Assembly (NCBI GenBank): GCA_027067855.1
Contig: JAMOUX010000007.1
Span: forward strand, 1-57,755
Origin: Candidatus Fermentibacteraceae bacterium
GTDB lineage: Bacteria; Fermentibacterota; Fermentibacteria; Fermentibacterales; JCC-6
Length of the DNA: 57,755 nt
Direction of reading: 5' to 3'
A program made the position numbers and the translations under genes. A model generated the notes under the pieces. It saw nothing but the letters and a program-made list of their open reading frames with translations. It had not been told where the DNA came from and did not search any database. Below, piece after piece: positions 51,573-57,755 of the stretch (position 1 is the first letter of the stretch; each line of letters opens with the position of its first letter).

Positions 51573-51974
51573 GAGTTCTTTCAGTCGCGCCAGTATTTTC
51601 TTCTCCTCGTCCGGGTGAACGTCGTGCCTGGGTGGCGGTACCAATCCCCCCAGCTCCAGGTTCCTCATGAAAGACGCCCTGCGGACTTCGTCACGAAGAT
51701 CATCCATGGAAACTTCCCTGACGGCGAGTTCAGGACCCGATGGTATGCCGGAAGACTTATTTCCGGATGCTATCACCACCACGCCGTGGCTCGCCACCAT
51801 GGCGCACGCCGCGACTTTTGCCTCGTGATTGTCCGTCATGCCGAGGTTCTTCAGGGTGCCGGAATGAAATACTTCCACCCTTCCGCCCCTGTCACCTATT
51901 TCCTTTCCCAACTCGTCCAGTACGGATTCGTCGGATTCGCTTCCGCGTAGAATCCATATTACGAGTCCCTTCAT
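51555..51974 (-). CDS. APS-kinase-like protein without P-loop (pseudo-CysC)
   Basis: The 139-residue sequence follows the adenylylsulfate kinase scaffold: GLVIWILRGS (for GxxIWFTGLSG), DELGKEIGDRGGRVEVFHSG (for the DGD strand), NHEAKVAACAMVASHGVVVIAS (for RIGxVAxLLxxxGxIVI), then a shortened C-terminus. The Walker A GLSGAGKS is replaced by LRGSESDES (9-17), and the Asp/Arg substrate residues are absent. It cannot be an ordinary kinase. It ends EEKKILARLKELGYLEE, like the RHH-like protein. It overlaps the ATP sulfurylase gene by 4 bases (ATGA). Likely a regulator or adaptor of sulfurylase; this is inference. Confidence 0.72.
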   Translation of the reverse strand: MKGLVIWILRGSESDESVLDELGKEIGDRGGRVEVFHSGTLKNLGMTDNHEAKVAACAMVASHGVVVIASGNKSSGIPSGPELAVREVSMDDLRDEVRRASFMRNLELGGLVPPPRHDVHPDEEKKILARLKELGYLEE

Positions 51975-53131
51975 CTGTCATCTCCTTTCCCGGCGGCTCT
52001 CATGAGTACTTCGGCCACCTCGGGACGAGTGAACTCCGGGGGAGGTGTTTTCCCTTCCGCCAGCATGCTCCTTACCTTCCTTCCCGCCAGGAAAACGTGC
52101 TTGTCCGAATCGTGGGGACACGTCTTGCTGGTGGCCATTCCACCGCATTTCAAACAGTAGAACGCATGTTCGAACTTCATGGGGACTATTCCGAGTTCGT
52201 CCCGGTCGAACCGGTCGAATATCATCTGAGCGTCATAGGTTCCGTAGAAATTACCCACTCCGGCATGGTCCCTTCCTACTATGAAATGGCTGCACCCGTA
52301 GTTCTTGCGGAGCAAGGCGTGAAACACCGCTTCCCTGGGACCGGCATACCGCATGGCGGCCGGAAACACGCTGACGGCCACCCTGTCGGGAGGATAGTAA
52401 TGTTCCAGTATGATCTCGTAACATCTCATTCTTACATCGGCGGGTATGTCGTCGTTCTTCGTATCACCCACCAAAGGGTGCAACAGAAGGCCGTCAACGG
52501 TTTCCATGGCGCATTTCTGGATGTACTCATGGGCACGATGTATCGGGTTCCTGGTCTGAAAGGCGACCACGGTGTTCCATCCCTTCGCCCTGAAAAGGAC
52601 CCGGGTTTCCCTGGGGTCCAGACGGTAATCGGGAAAAGTCTCGGTGTCCCTCCACCTTATCGATCGTATTTTTCCGCCCAGGTACCTGCCGGAGAGAAAA
52701 TTCAGGTATGCCGCCCCGGGGTGCGACGTATCCATGGTTCCAAGGGTTTCAAGGGCTTCATGTCTCAGATCGGCTTCGAAGATTTCCTCCACCACCATCT
52801 CTCCCCGTATGGTTCCCGATTCATCCTTCAGCGCCACGCTCTCACCGGGCTGCACCCGAGGATCGTCATTCTTGACGGAGAACACCACCGGAAGAGGCCA
52901 GATGGGTCCGGAAGAAAGGCGCATCGCCTCCACCACCGACTCGTAGTCCTCACGGCACATGAATCCCTCCAGGGGGCTCATGGCGCCGTTCCCTATCATT
53001 TCGAGATCGCTTCTTTCCCTGGAATTCAAAGTAAGTGCCTTGGAATCCTCCAGGCGGGAGAGCAGTTCGGCGGCTTCTTCCGCCATTGCCTGTCTGTGTG
53101 TCAGGCGACCGCCGTGGGGAGGTACGAGCAT
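51971..53131 (-). CDS. sat: ATP sulfurylase (sulfate adenylyltransferase)
   Basis: It makes APS from ATP and sulfate, or runs the reverse reaction in sulfur oxidation. The PUA-like N-terminal part is followed by the catalytic motifs FQTRNPIHRAHEY (191-203) and VGRDHAGVGNFYG (285-297). A C-terminal zinc-type site CLKCGGMATSKTCPH is present (Cys326, Cys329, Cys338, His340), typical of the single-chain Sat found in sulfate reducers and many others. At 386 residues it is of normal size. No cysH, aprAB or sat-linked reductase is in the window. The start is ATG 53131; the promoter should lie in the 137-base gap. Confidence 0.93.
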   Translation of the reverse strand: MLVPPHGGRLTHRQAMAEEAAELLSRLEDSKALTLNSRERSDLEMIGNGAMSPLEGFMCREDYESVVEAMRLSSGPIWPLPVVFSVKNDDPRVQPGESVALKDESGTIRGEMVVEEIFEADLRHEALETLGTMDTSHPGAAYLNFLSGRYLGGKIRSIRWRDTETFPDYRLDPRETRVLFRAKGWNTVVAFQTRNPIHRAHEYIQKCAMETVDGLLLHPLVGDTKNDDIPADVRMRCYEIILEHYYPPDRVAVSVFPAAMRYAGPREAVFHALLRKNYGCSHFIVGRDHAGVGNFYGTYDAQMIFDRFDRDELGIVPMKFEHAFYCLKCGGMATSKTCPHDSDKHVFLAGRKVRSMLAEGKTPPPEFTRPEVAEVLMRAAGKGDDR

Positions 53132-53169
53132 GTCAACTGCCTTTCTGTTCGGGAACCGGTATAGTTCCT

Positions 53170-53199
53170 TTGCGTGTTACCTGTGGCGGAGAATATAAT
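53170..53199 (+). promoter_or_regulatory. Probable promoter for the ABC / His-rich lipoprotein operon
   Basis: TTGCGT (53170-53175) and a perfect TATAAT (53194-53199) are 18 bases apart, giving a start near 53207 and a leader of about 60 bases before ATG 53269. The -35 resembles the one in front of the VOC gene (TTGCGC). The minus-strand promoter for sat must also lie in this gap but is not clear. Confidence 0.55.
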
Positions 53200-53268
53200 T
53201 CCATGGTACCCCGGGGACAGTAACATGCCGTGAAGGTATTCTTTTCATGTGCTAAGTGAGGGTGTGAT

Positions 53269-54159
53269 ATGGATTCTCTTCCGATAGAAGTAAGGAACCT
53301 GGAGAAATCGTACAGGAGAAAGCTGGGACTATCCAGCTTCAAGGCAGTGGATTCCCTGAGTTTCGAACTGCATACCGGAGAGATCTTGGGGTTCCTGGGA
53401 CCCAACGGGGCCGGTAAGACCACCACGATAAAATGTATCCTGGGTCTTCTCCGGCCTTCGAAAGGATACGTGCGTCTCTGGGGGGACGTTCCGGGTTCCG
53501 GAAAGGTACGAAGAAGAATAGGCTACGTTCCGGAGAACCCGGACTACGAAGATATTTTCACTCCCCTGGAATTGCTGGACATGTTCGCGTCCATGCGGAG
53601 GTTGGAGACCGGGCGAAAGGAACATCTGGAACTACTGGAGAGGGTGAACCTATCGGGATGGGAATCGGTGAGATTGAGAAATTTCTCGAAAGGTATGAGG
53701 CAAAGGGTGAGCCTGGCCCTCGCCCTGCAGTCCAGGCCCGATCTCCTGGTGATGGACGAACCTACCGGCGGCCTGGACCCGGTGGCCATGAAGGAATTCA
53801 GAGACGTGATACTCGAGGAAAACCGCCGTGGCGCCTCCATCTTCCTCTCCTCTCATCTTCTTTCGGAGGTGGAAGCGGTCTGTCACAGGGCCATCATCCT
53901 CTCCAAGGGCCGTAAGGTCGCCGAGGGTACAATGGAAGATCTGTTGAGAACCGAAGACAGGTTCGTGATCACTTACAGACCCCCCGGAGGGGATGCATCC
54001 TCCGAACCCCTGGAAAAGGAAGTTCCCGAGGCCGTTTTGCAGGAAACGATAGACGAACTGAGAAGGGAGGGCTGTTTCATAGAAAGAGTCAACCCGCTAT
54101 ACAGAAGCCTCGAAGAGGTATTCCTCAGTGCCACCGAGAGTGCCGGAGGCGGAAAATGA
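53269..54159 (+). CDS. ABC transporter ATP-binding protein (ABC-2 exporter type)
   Basis: Walker A is GFLGPNGAGKTTTIK (41-55). The signature is NFSKGMRQRVSLAL, of the SKGMxQ form common in ABC-2 exporters, followed by Walker B LLVMDEPTGGLDPVA and the switch His in FLSSHLLSEVEAVC. A C-terminal accessory domain ends YRSLEEVFLSATES, as in NosF/CcmA-like ATPases. ATG 53269 has GAGGGTG upstream. The permease gene overlaps by 4 bases. The operon partners (His-rich lipoprotein, TPR-like protein) hint at metal or copper-enzyme work similar to NosDFY, but this is speculative. Confidence 0.9.
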   Translation: MDSLPIEVRNLEKSYRRKLGLSSFKAVDSLSFELHTGEILGFLGPNGAGKTTTIKCILGLLRPSKGYVRLWGDVPGSGKVRRRIGYVPENPDYEDIFTPLELLDMFASMRRLETGRKEHLELLERVNLSGWESVRLRNFSKGMRQRVSLALALQSRPDLLVMDEPTGGLDPVAMKEFRDVILEENRRGASIFLSSHLLSEVEAVCHRAIILSKGRKVAEGTMEDLLRTEDRFVITYRPPGGDASSEPLEKEVPEAVLQETIDELRREGCFIERVNPLYRSLEEVFLSATESAGGGK

Positions 54160-54911
54160 AACCAGTGATGACTTTCGCTTTGATGACCATGAGAAGCCTT
54201 GTGAGGCGCAGGACCATCTGGGGGATAAGCATCGTGATACTCCTAGCCCTGATAGGCATAGGGCAGGTTCCGGGTTACGGTACCACCAACCAGGGAAGGT
54301 TCATAATCGATTTCGGTCTTTTCGGCCTCGAAGTGGGCGCCTTTCTGCTGGCGGTGGGCCTTGCATCCAATATCTACCCCAGGGATAGGGAAAGAAGAAC
54401 CATAATGCCTATAATAGCGGTCCCCCTTTCCAGGGGAGAATATCTCATGGGAAGGTTTCTCGGAGCGGCCATAGTCCAGGCCGCTGCCATACTGGTAGGT
54501 TGCATCGGACTCATGATCGTCCTGATAATGAAGAATCATGCGGTCCCTCCCGATCTTTTTCCCGCATCGCTCCTGTTGGTTGTTGAGGGCTGGTTCCTCC
54601 TGGCCGTGGTGTTCTTTTTCAGTTTCTGGACCTCGCCTCCCCTTAACGCTCCGCTGACCCTCTTCCTGTTCATAGTCTCCCAGATGTCCGTCCTGGATTT
54701 CGTGAAACTCGTCCCGGGGGTTCCCGGCCTCATGAGAGTTATCAGGCTTCTCCTGCCCCACATGGACGTATTCCATATCAAGGATCCAATCACCCACGGG
54801 ATGGATATCCCCGGCCTCTACTTCCTGTTGGCGGTGCTCTATGGTCTTTCCTACATGGCATTCATGCTATCTGTGGCCCTCGCGGTGTTCAGAAAGAGGG
54901 ACCTGAAGTGA
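54156..54911 (+). CDS. ABC-2 type permease (NosY-like topology)
   Basis: It has six membrane helices in 251 residues: about 22-40, 55-75, 103-128, 145-165, 170-190 and 225-245. After helix 2 the loop NIYPRDRERRTIMPIIAVPLSRGEYLMGRFLG is diagnostic for ABC-2 permeases; the shorter core IIAVPLSRGEYLMGRFLG is the best conserved part. It begins at an ATGA overlap with the ATPase gene and ends with a GTGA overlap with the His-rich lipoprotein gene. The cargo is unknown. Confidence 0.85.
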   Translation: MKPVMTFALMTMRSLVRRRTIWGISIVILLALIGIGQVPGYGTTNQGRFIIDFGLFGLEVGAFLLAVGLASNIYPRDRERRTIMPIIAVPLSRGEYLMGRFLGAAIVQAAAILVGCIGLMIVLIMKNHAVPPDLFPASLLLVVEGWFLLAVVFFFSFWTSPPLNAPLTLFLFIVSQMSVLDFVKLVPGVPGLMRVIRLLLPHMDVFHIKDPITHGMDIPGLYFLLAVLYGLSYMAFMLSVALAVFRKRDLK

Positions 54912-55318
54912 TCTTGAAACTCCTGGCGATATCGGTGCTTCTGCTGGTCCTGTCATGCAGGGCCGACTATGACATAGAAGAAGTGGCCGACGAGGAGTAC
55001 CTGGGAGAAGGTCACCATTCCCATGACCTGCCCGATTCGCTGCAACACGAAGAATCCCTCCACGATCATTCCGGAGACCCGGAGCACGATGCCGGGGAGG
55101 AACACGCAGGAGAACATAAGGAGCGTCTCGAGGACGAAGCGGTGAGCGGGCACCAGATGCACGTTCACCAGCCCGGTGAACGGAACCATGGTACCGAGTG
55201 GTTCTTCAACCAGCCATGGGCCGCGAAGTTCATCTGGGGGAAAATGCTCAGGGATTCTGTGGTTCTCATCCTGCTTGCGGGGCTCATTACGTTCTTCTCC
55301 GGGAGGAACCGGAAATGA
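54908..55318 (+). CDS. Histidine-rich lipoprotein with C-terminal membrane helix
   Basis: The leader ILKLLAISVLLLVLSC has a good lipobox with lipid Cys17. Residues 35-97 hold 13 His together with many Asp and Glu, including GHHSHD, LHDHSGD and HQMHVHQ, a strong divalent-metal-binding composition. A final membrane helix (about 113-131) follows an aromatic segment, TEWFFNQPWAAKFIWGK. Lipid anchor plus C-terminal helix is an unusual combination. I know no named family. It overlaps both neighbouring genes by 4 bases, so it is an integral part of this ABC operon. Confidence 0.75.
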   Translation: MILKLLAISVLLLVLSCRADYDIEEVADEEYLGEGHHSHDLPDSLQHEESLHDHSGDPEHDAGEEHAGEHKERLEDEAVSGHQMHVHQPGERNHGTEWFFNQPWAAKFIWGKMLRDSVVLILLAGLITFFSGRNRK

Positions 55319-55977
55319 TGGATCATGTCAGGCCCTACGTGTATGCGGTTATTTTCTTGGCGGTGGCCATAATAACGGGGCGCCTGGCGTCGGAGGATTC
55401 ACCCGGGGGCAACGAAGTCGCAAAGGCAACGGTTTCCGCCGGAACGGGACAACTGGGAGTCATGCTCGCCGACCTCCTCTGGATAAAGATAGACAACTAT
55501 CACCACATAATGATGTATCAAGGTTACGAGTGGACCACCATTACGGAGTACATGCCACAGTTGTGGCTCGTTATCAAACTCAATCCTTCTTTCCCGGATG
55601 CTTACATAGACGGCGGCCATCACCTCGCGGTGAACCTGGGGTTTCCCAAGGAGGGGCTTGAACTTCTGGATCGCGGAATCATAAACTGCCCGGATGATGA
55701 AAGAGTTTTCTGGGAACGACTGATGGTATTGTGGAGAACCGGATACAGGGGAGTCAGGGCTACCCGGTCGGCTGCATGGGATTACCTTAAAATAGTACGC
55801 AGAAAACGGGGTAGGATAAGAGAAGCGTGGAACGAGGCCAACGCCGTGATGATAATAGGTTTCACTTTCCGGGATGACGAATCCAGGATAAACGCCGGCA
55901 GGCTGGCCGCGAGGTACGAAGAAAGAGCACGGAACATCAGGAGATTGAGACAGCTGCAGGAGGAAGATCAGTCGTAA
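55315..55977 (+). CDS. Membrane-anchored protein with TPR-like helices
   Basis: One N-terminal membrane helix (about 8-22) is followed by LMLADLLWIKIDNYHHIMMY-type sequence and helical repeats (PQLWLVIKLNPSFPDAYIDG, then HHLAVNLGFPKEGLELLDRG), as in TPR-type proteins found behind exporter operons. ATG 55315 overlaps the previous stop and has GGGAGG upstream; the open frame extends earlier but only as a shadow of the His-rich gene. It is the last gene of the operon, 2 bases before the uvrC stop on the other strand. Function unknown. Confidence 0.68.
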   Translation: MMDHVRPYVYAVIFLAVAIITGRLASEDSPGGNEVAKATVSAGTGQLGVMLADLLWIKIDNYHHIMMYQGYEWTTITEYMPQLWLVIKLNPSFPDAYIDGGHHLAVNLGFPKEGLELLDRGIINCPDDERVFWERLMVLWRTGYRGVRATRSAAWDYLKIVRRKRGRIREAWNEANAVMIIGFTFRDDESRINAGRLAARYEERARNIRRLRQLQEEDQS

Positions 55978-55979
55978 AC

Positions 55980-57755
55980 CTACTCCTTCCCTTTCCTGAA
56001 ATACTTCACCACCATTTCCGCTTTCACCCTGCCGACCCCGGGCACCTCCATTATCTCTTCCAGATCGGCCGCCGCTACTTTTTCGGCGCTCCCGAAGTGC
56101 AGGAGCAGCCTGGTCCTGGTGGCCGGTCCGATTCCCGGAATATCGTCCAGAACCGAACCGAACGTTTCCCTGGAACGCTTCGACTGGTGGTAATGGAGTA
56201 CGAACCTGTGGGCCTCGTCCCTGACCATCCTCAGGAATGAGAGCGGTGTGGAATCCAAGGGAAGCCTCGTTTCCCGCCACGTCATGGCGTCGATGAGGAT
56301 TTCCTCTTTCTTGGCGATGGAGATGAACCTGGTATTCGATGCGAATTCTCCTGCGGCTGATACCGCCGCTTTCAACTGGGTTATCCCTCCGTCCACCAGG
56401 AATACGTCGGGATACTCCTCTTCCGGTGTTTCGAAATATCTTCGCACCGCTTCGTGGATCATTGCGGGATCGTTTTTCCCCAGTTCATCGGGCATTGAGA
56501 ACCTTCTGTAGCCGTTCCTGTCGGGATAGCCGTCACGGAAACTCACTACTGCGGCCACCGGCCATGACCCATGTATGTTGGAAGCATCCAGGCAGACTAT
56601 CCATCGTGGAATCCGGGGAAGAGCGAAGATGTCGGCGAGGGCATCCAGGGCGCCTTCCATTCTCTTTCCTCCTCTTTTGGGACGTTTCCACTCCAATCTC
56701 AGGAGAAATTCCCTGAGGTTGCGCATGGCCAGTTCCAGCAATTCCGACTTATTCCCCCTGGAAGGGATCGAAATGGAAACCCGTCCGTCTCGCTTCGAGG
56801 AAAGCCAGGCTTCGAGGTAATCGGCATCGGGAATGGCTGCGGGAACCAGTATTTCTCCGGGTACGTCGTCGGTGCCTCCGTAGTAAGCCTTCAGCAAGAC
56901 CGATAAACGTTCCCCTTCATCCGCCAGCCTCCACCTGCCGTCGAAAGGAATCCTCAGGGTACACGTGAACCGGCCGCCCCTTATTCTCATCAGTATACCC
57001 CAGTTTTCCAGGACCGCCGCTACGTCGCGGTTAACGGCGTTTCCGAGGTTCCCGGGGGAAGGCCATCCGAAACTGTCCAATCTGGACAGAAGATCCCGTA
57101 TTCCGGCGGCTTCCTCGAAATCCAGGGAATCCGCCGCTTTTTTCATCGCCGATTCCAGTCGTTTTCTTGCGCCGTCCCAGTCTCCTTTGAGAATTCCCAG
57201 AAGTTCATCGATCCTTTTCAGGTATTTATCCCGGGTCGTCGAACCGGTACAGGGGCTTATGCATTTGCCCATCTGGCCCATGAGACACGGCCTCTCCCTG
57301 GAAGAAACCTCTCTCCCCCCGCAGCGCCTCAGGCGAGTGATGTCCAGGAGGAATTCCACCAGCTTTCTGAGGTTCCTGGCATCCGGATACGGACCGAACC
57401 TCGGACGATGGCGGGGATTGCTCCTCTCCCTGGTCATGATCAACCTGGGCCATTTTTCGTCGGTGGTCACTTCCAGGTAGGGATACCTGGAAGAAGTATG
57501 CAGGCGGACGTTCAATGGCGGCTTCCTGAGACGTATGAGTTCGGCCTCCAGCAGCAGGGCCTCCACTTCGTTTGCCGTGATGGTCCATTCCACGGTTACG
57601 GCCTTTCGAAGAAGCAGGCGGTGCCGCGTGTCGCCTTCGTCACGCAAGTGATTCTTCAACCTTTTTCTGAGACTCTTGGCTTTTCCTATGTAGAGGATTC
57701 TTCCCGAGGAATCAATGAAAGAATAGATCCCGGGGGCATCGGGCGCTCCGTCGAC
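55980..57755 (-). CDS. uvrC: Excinuclease ABC subunit C (5' end outside window)
   Basis: UvrC makes both incisions in nucleotide excision repair. The frame is open to the edge, and its first residues are already the GIY-YIG nuclease domain (GIYSFIDSSGRILYIGKAKS). The four-Cys iron-sulfur region RRCGG...RPCLMGQMGKCISPC follows, then the UVR helix (LESAMKKAADSLDFEEAAGI), the RNase-H-like nuclease (CLDASNIHGSWPVAAVV, FLVDGGITQLKAA, VRDEAHRFVLHYH) and two helix-hairpin-helix motifs at the end. About 591 residues are visible; only roughly ten N-terminal residues are missing. It converges on the TPR-like gene with a 2-base gap. Confidence 0.95.
   Translation of the reverse strand, partial: VDGAPDAPGIYSFIDSSGRILYIGKAKSLRKRLKNHLRDEGDTRHRLLLRKAVTVEWTITANEVEALLLEAELIRLRKPPLNVRLHTSSRYPYLEVTTDEKWPRLIMTRERSNPRHRPRFGPYPDARNLRKLVEFLLDITRLRRCGGREVSSRERPCLMGQMGKCISPCTGSTTRDKYLKRIDELLGILKGDWDGARKRLESAMKKAADSLDFEEAAGIRDLLSRLDSFGWPSPGNLGNAVNRDVAAVLENWGILMRIRGGRFTCTLRIPFDGRWRLADEGERLSVLLKAYYGGTDDVPGEILVPAAIPDADYLEAWLSSKRDGRVSISIPSRGNKSELLELAMRNLREFLLRLEWKRPKRGGKRMEGALDALADIFALPRIPRWIVCLDASNIHGSWPVAAVVSFRDGYPDRNGYRRFSMPDELGKNDPAMIHEAVRRYFETPEEEYPDVFLVDGGITQLKAAVSAAGEFASNTRFISIAKKEEILIDAMTWRETRLPLDSTPLSFLRMVRDEAHRFVLHYHQSKRSRETFGSVLDDIPGIGPATRTRLLLHFGSAEKVAAADLEEIMEVPGVGRVKAEMVVKYFRKGKE

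Noticed and set aside
55198-55314. Longer start for the last gene of the His-rich operon
   Set aside because: It is a shadow of the preceding gene; ATG 55315 has GGGAGG and an ATGA overlap.

Overview
This window is chromosomal DNA of a GC-rich Gram-negative-type bacterium. Genes are packed tightly, with 4-base start/stop overlaps throughout and frequent GTG and TTG starts. An outer membrane is implied by a TonB-dependent receptor, a beta-barrel-like protein and several lipoproteins. A complete MoxR/DUF58/Bat operon and a secreted M14 peptidase with a Por-type (type IX-like) C-terminal sorting tail point to the Fibrobacteres-Chlorobi-Bacteroidetes (FCB) side of the tree, probably an uncultured lineage. 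That placement is inference; no rRNA lies in the window. No gene-free stretch exceeds 300 bases; the longest, at 37256-37516, is a riboswitch leader.

Layout. (1) 1-13.7 kb, plus strand: a barrel-like protein (cut by the edge), purN, an M15-type peptidase, an L,D-transpeptidase and a PQQ-type propeller lead into a housekeeping run: era, scpA, scpB, rluB-type pseudouridine synthase, cmk, plsC, rpsA, mtaB, coaE and a membrane-anchored TPR protein. (2) 13.8-15.3 kb, minus: a sodium:solute symporter. (3) 15.4-31.6 kb, minus: one very long gene string, from the M14 peptidase through rpmA, hutI, a repeat-rich TPR protein, a DUF512 radical SAM protein, a histidine-kinase-like protein and a phosphohexomutase into the seven-gene MoxR-Bat block. 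(4) 31.75 kb: tRNA-Pro(TGG) on plus, touching the stop codon of a PHP-glycosyltransferase fusion gene. (5) 34.3-37.5 kb, minus: a cobalamin riboswitch, a BtuB-like receptor and a beta-propeller lipoprotein, which together look like a vitamin B12 capture unit. (6) 37.5-42.1 kb: a UDP-galactopyranose-mutase-like flavoprotein and a flippase-like membrane protein (minus), then an ABC-2 exporter pair and a VOC protein (plus). (7) 42.2-46.4 kb, minus: a giant two-ASKHA acyl-CoA dehydratase activase. (8) 46.5-53.1 kb: two tandem alkaline-phosphatase-superfamily proteins, a membrane protein and a tiny ribbon-helix-helix-like protein (plus) converge on ATP sulfurylase and an APS-kinase-like protein that has lost its P-loop (minus). 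(9) 53.2-56 kb, plus: an ABC-2 transporter, a His-rich lipoprotein and a TPR-like protein. (10) 56-57.8 kb, minus: uvrC, cut by the edge.

The most interesting material is the riboswitch-controlled BtuB/BtuG-like pair; the phosphodiesterase / RHH / pseudo-APS-kinase / ATP sulfurylase block, in which two convergent genes encode the same C-terminal tail; the His-rich lipoprotein operon; and several housekeeping enzymes with altered nucleotide-binding motifs (CoaE Walker-A Lys to Gln, Era without a G4 motif). Two genes, cmk and the ABC ATPase at 39.9 kb, lack a canonical start where homology demands one, so either their starts are unusual or the assembly carries small indels.
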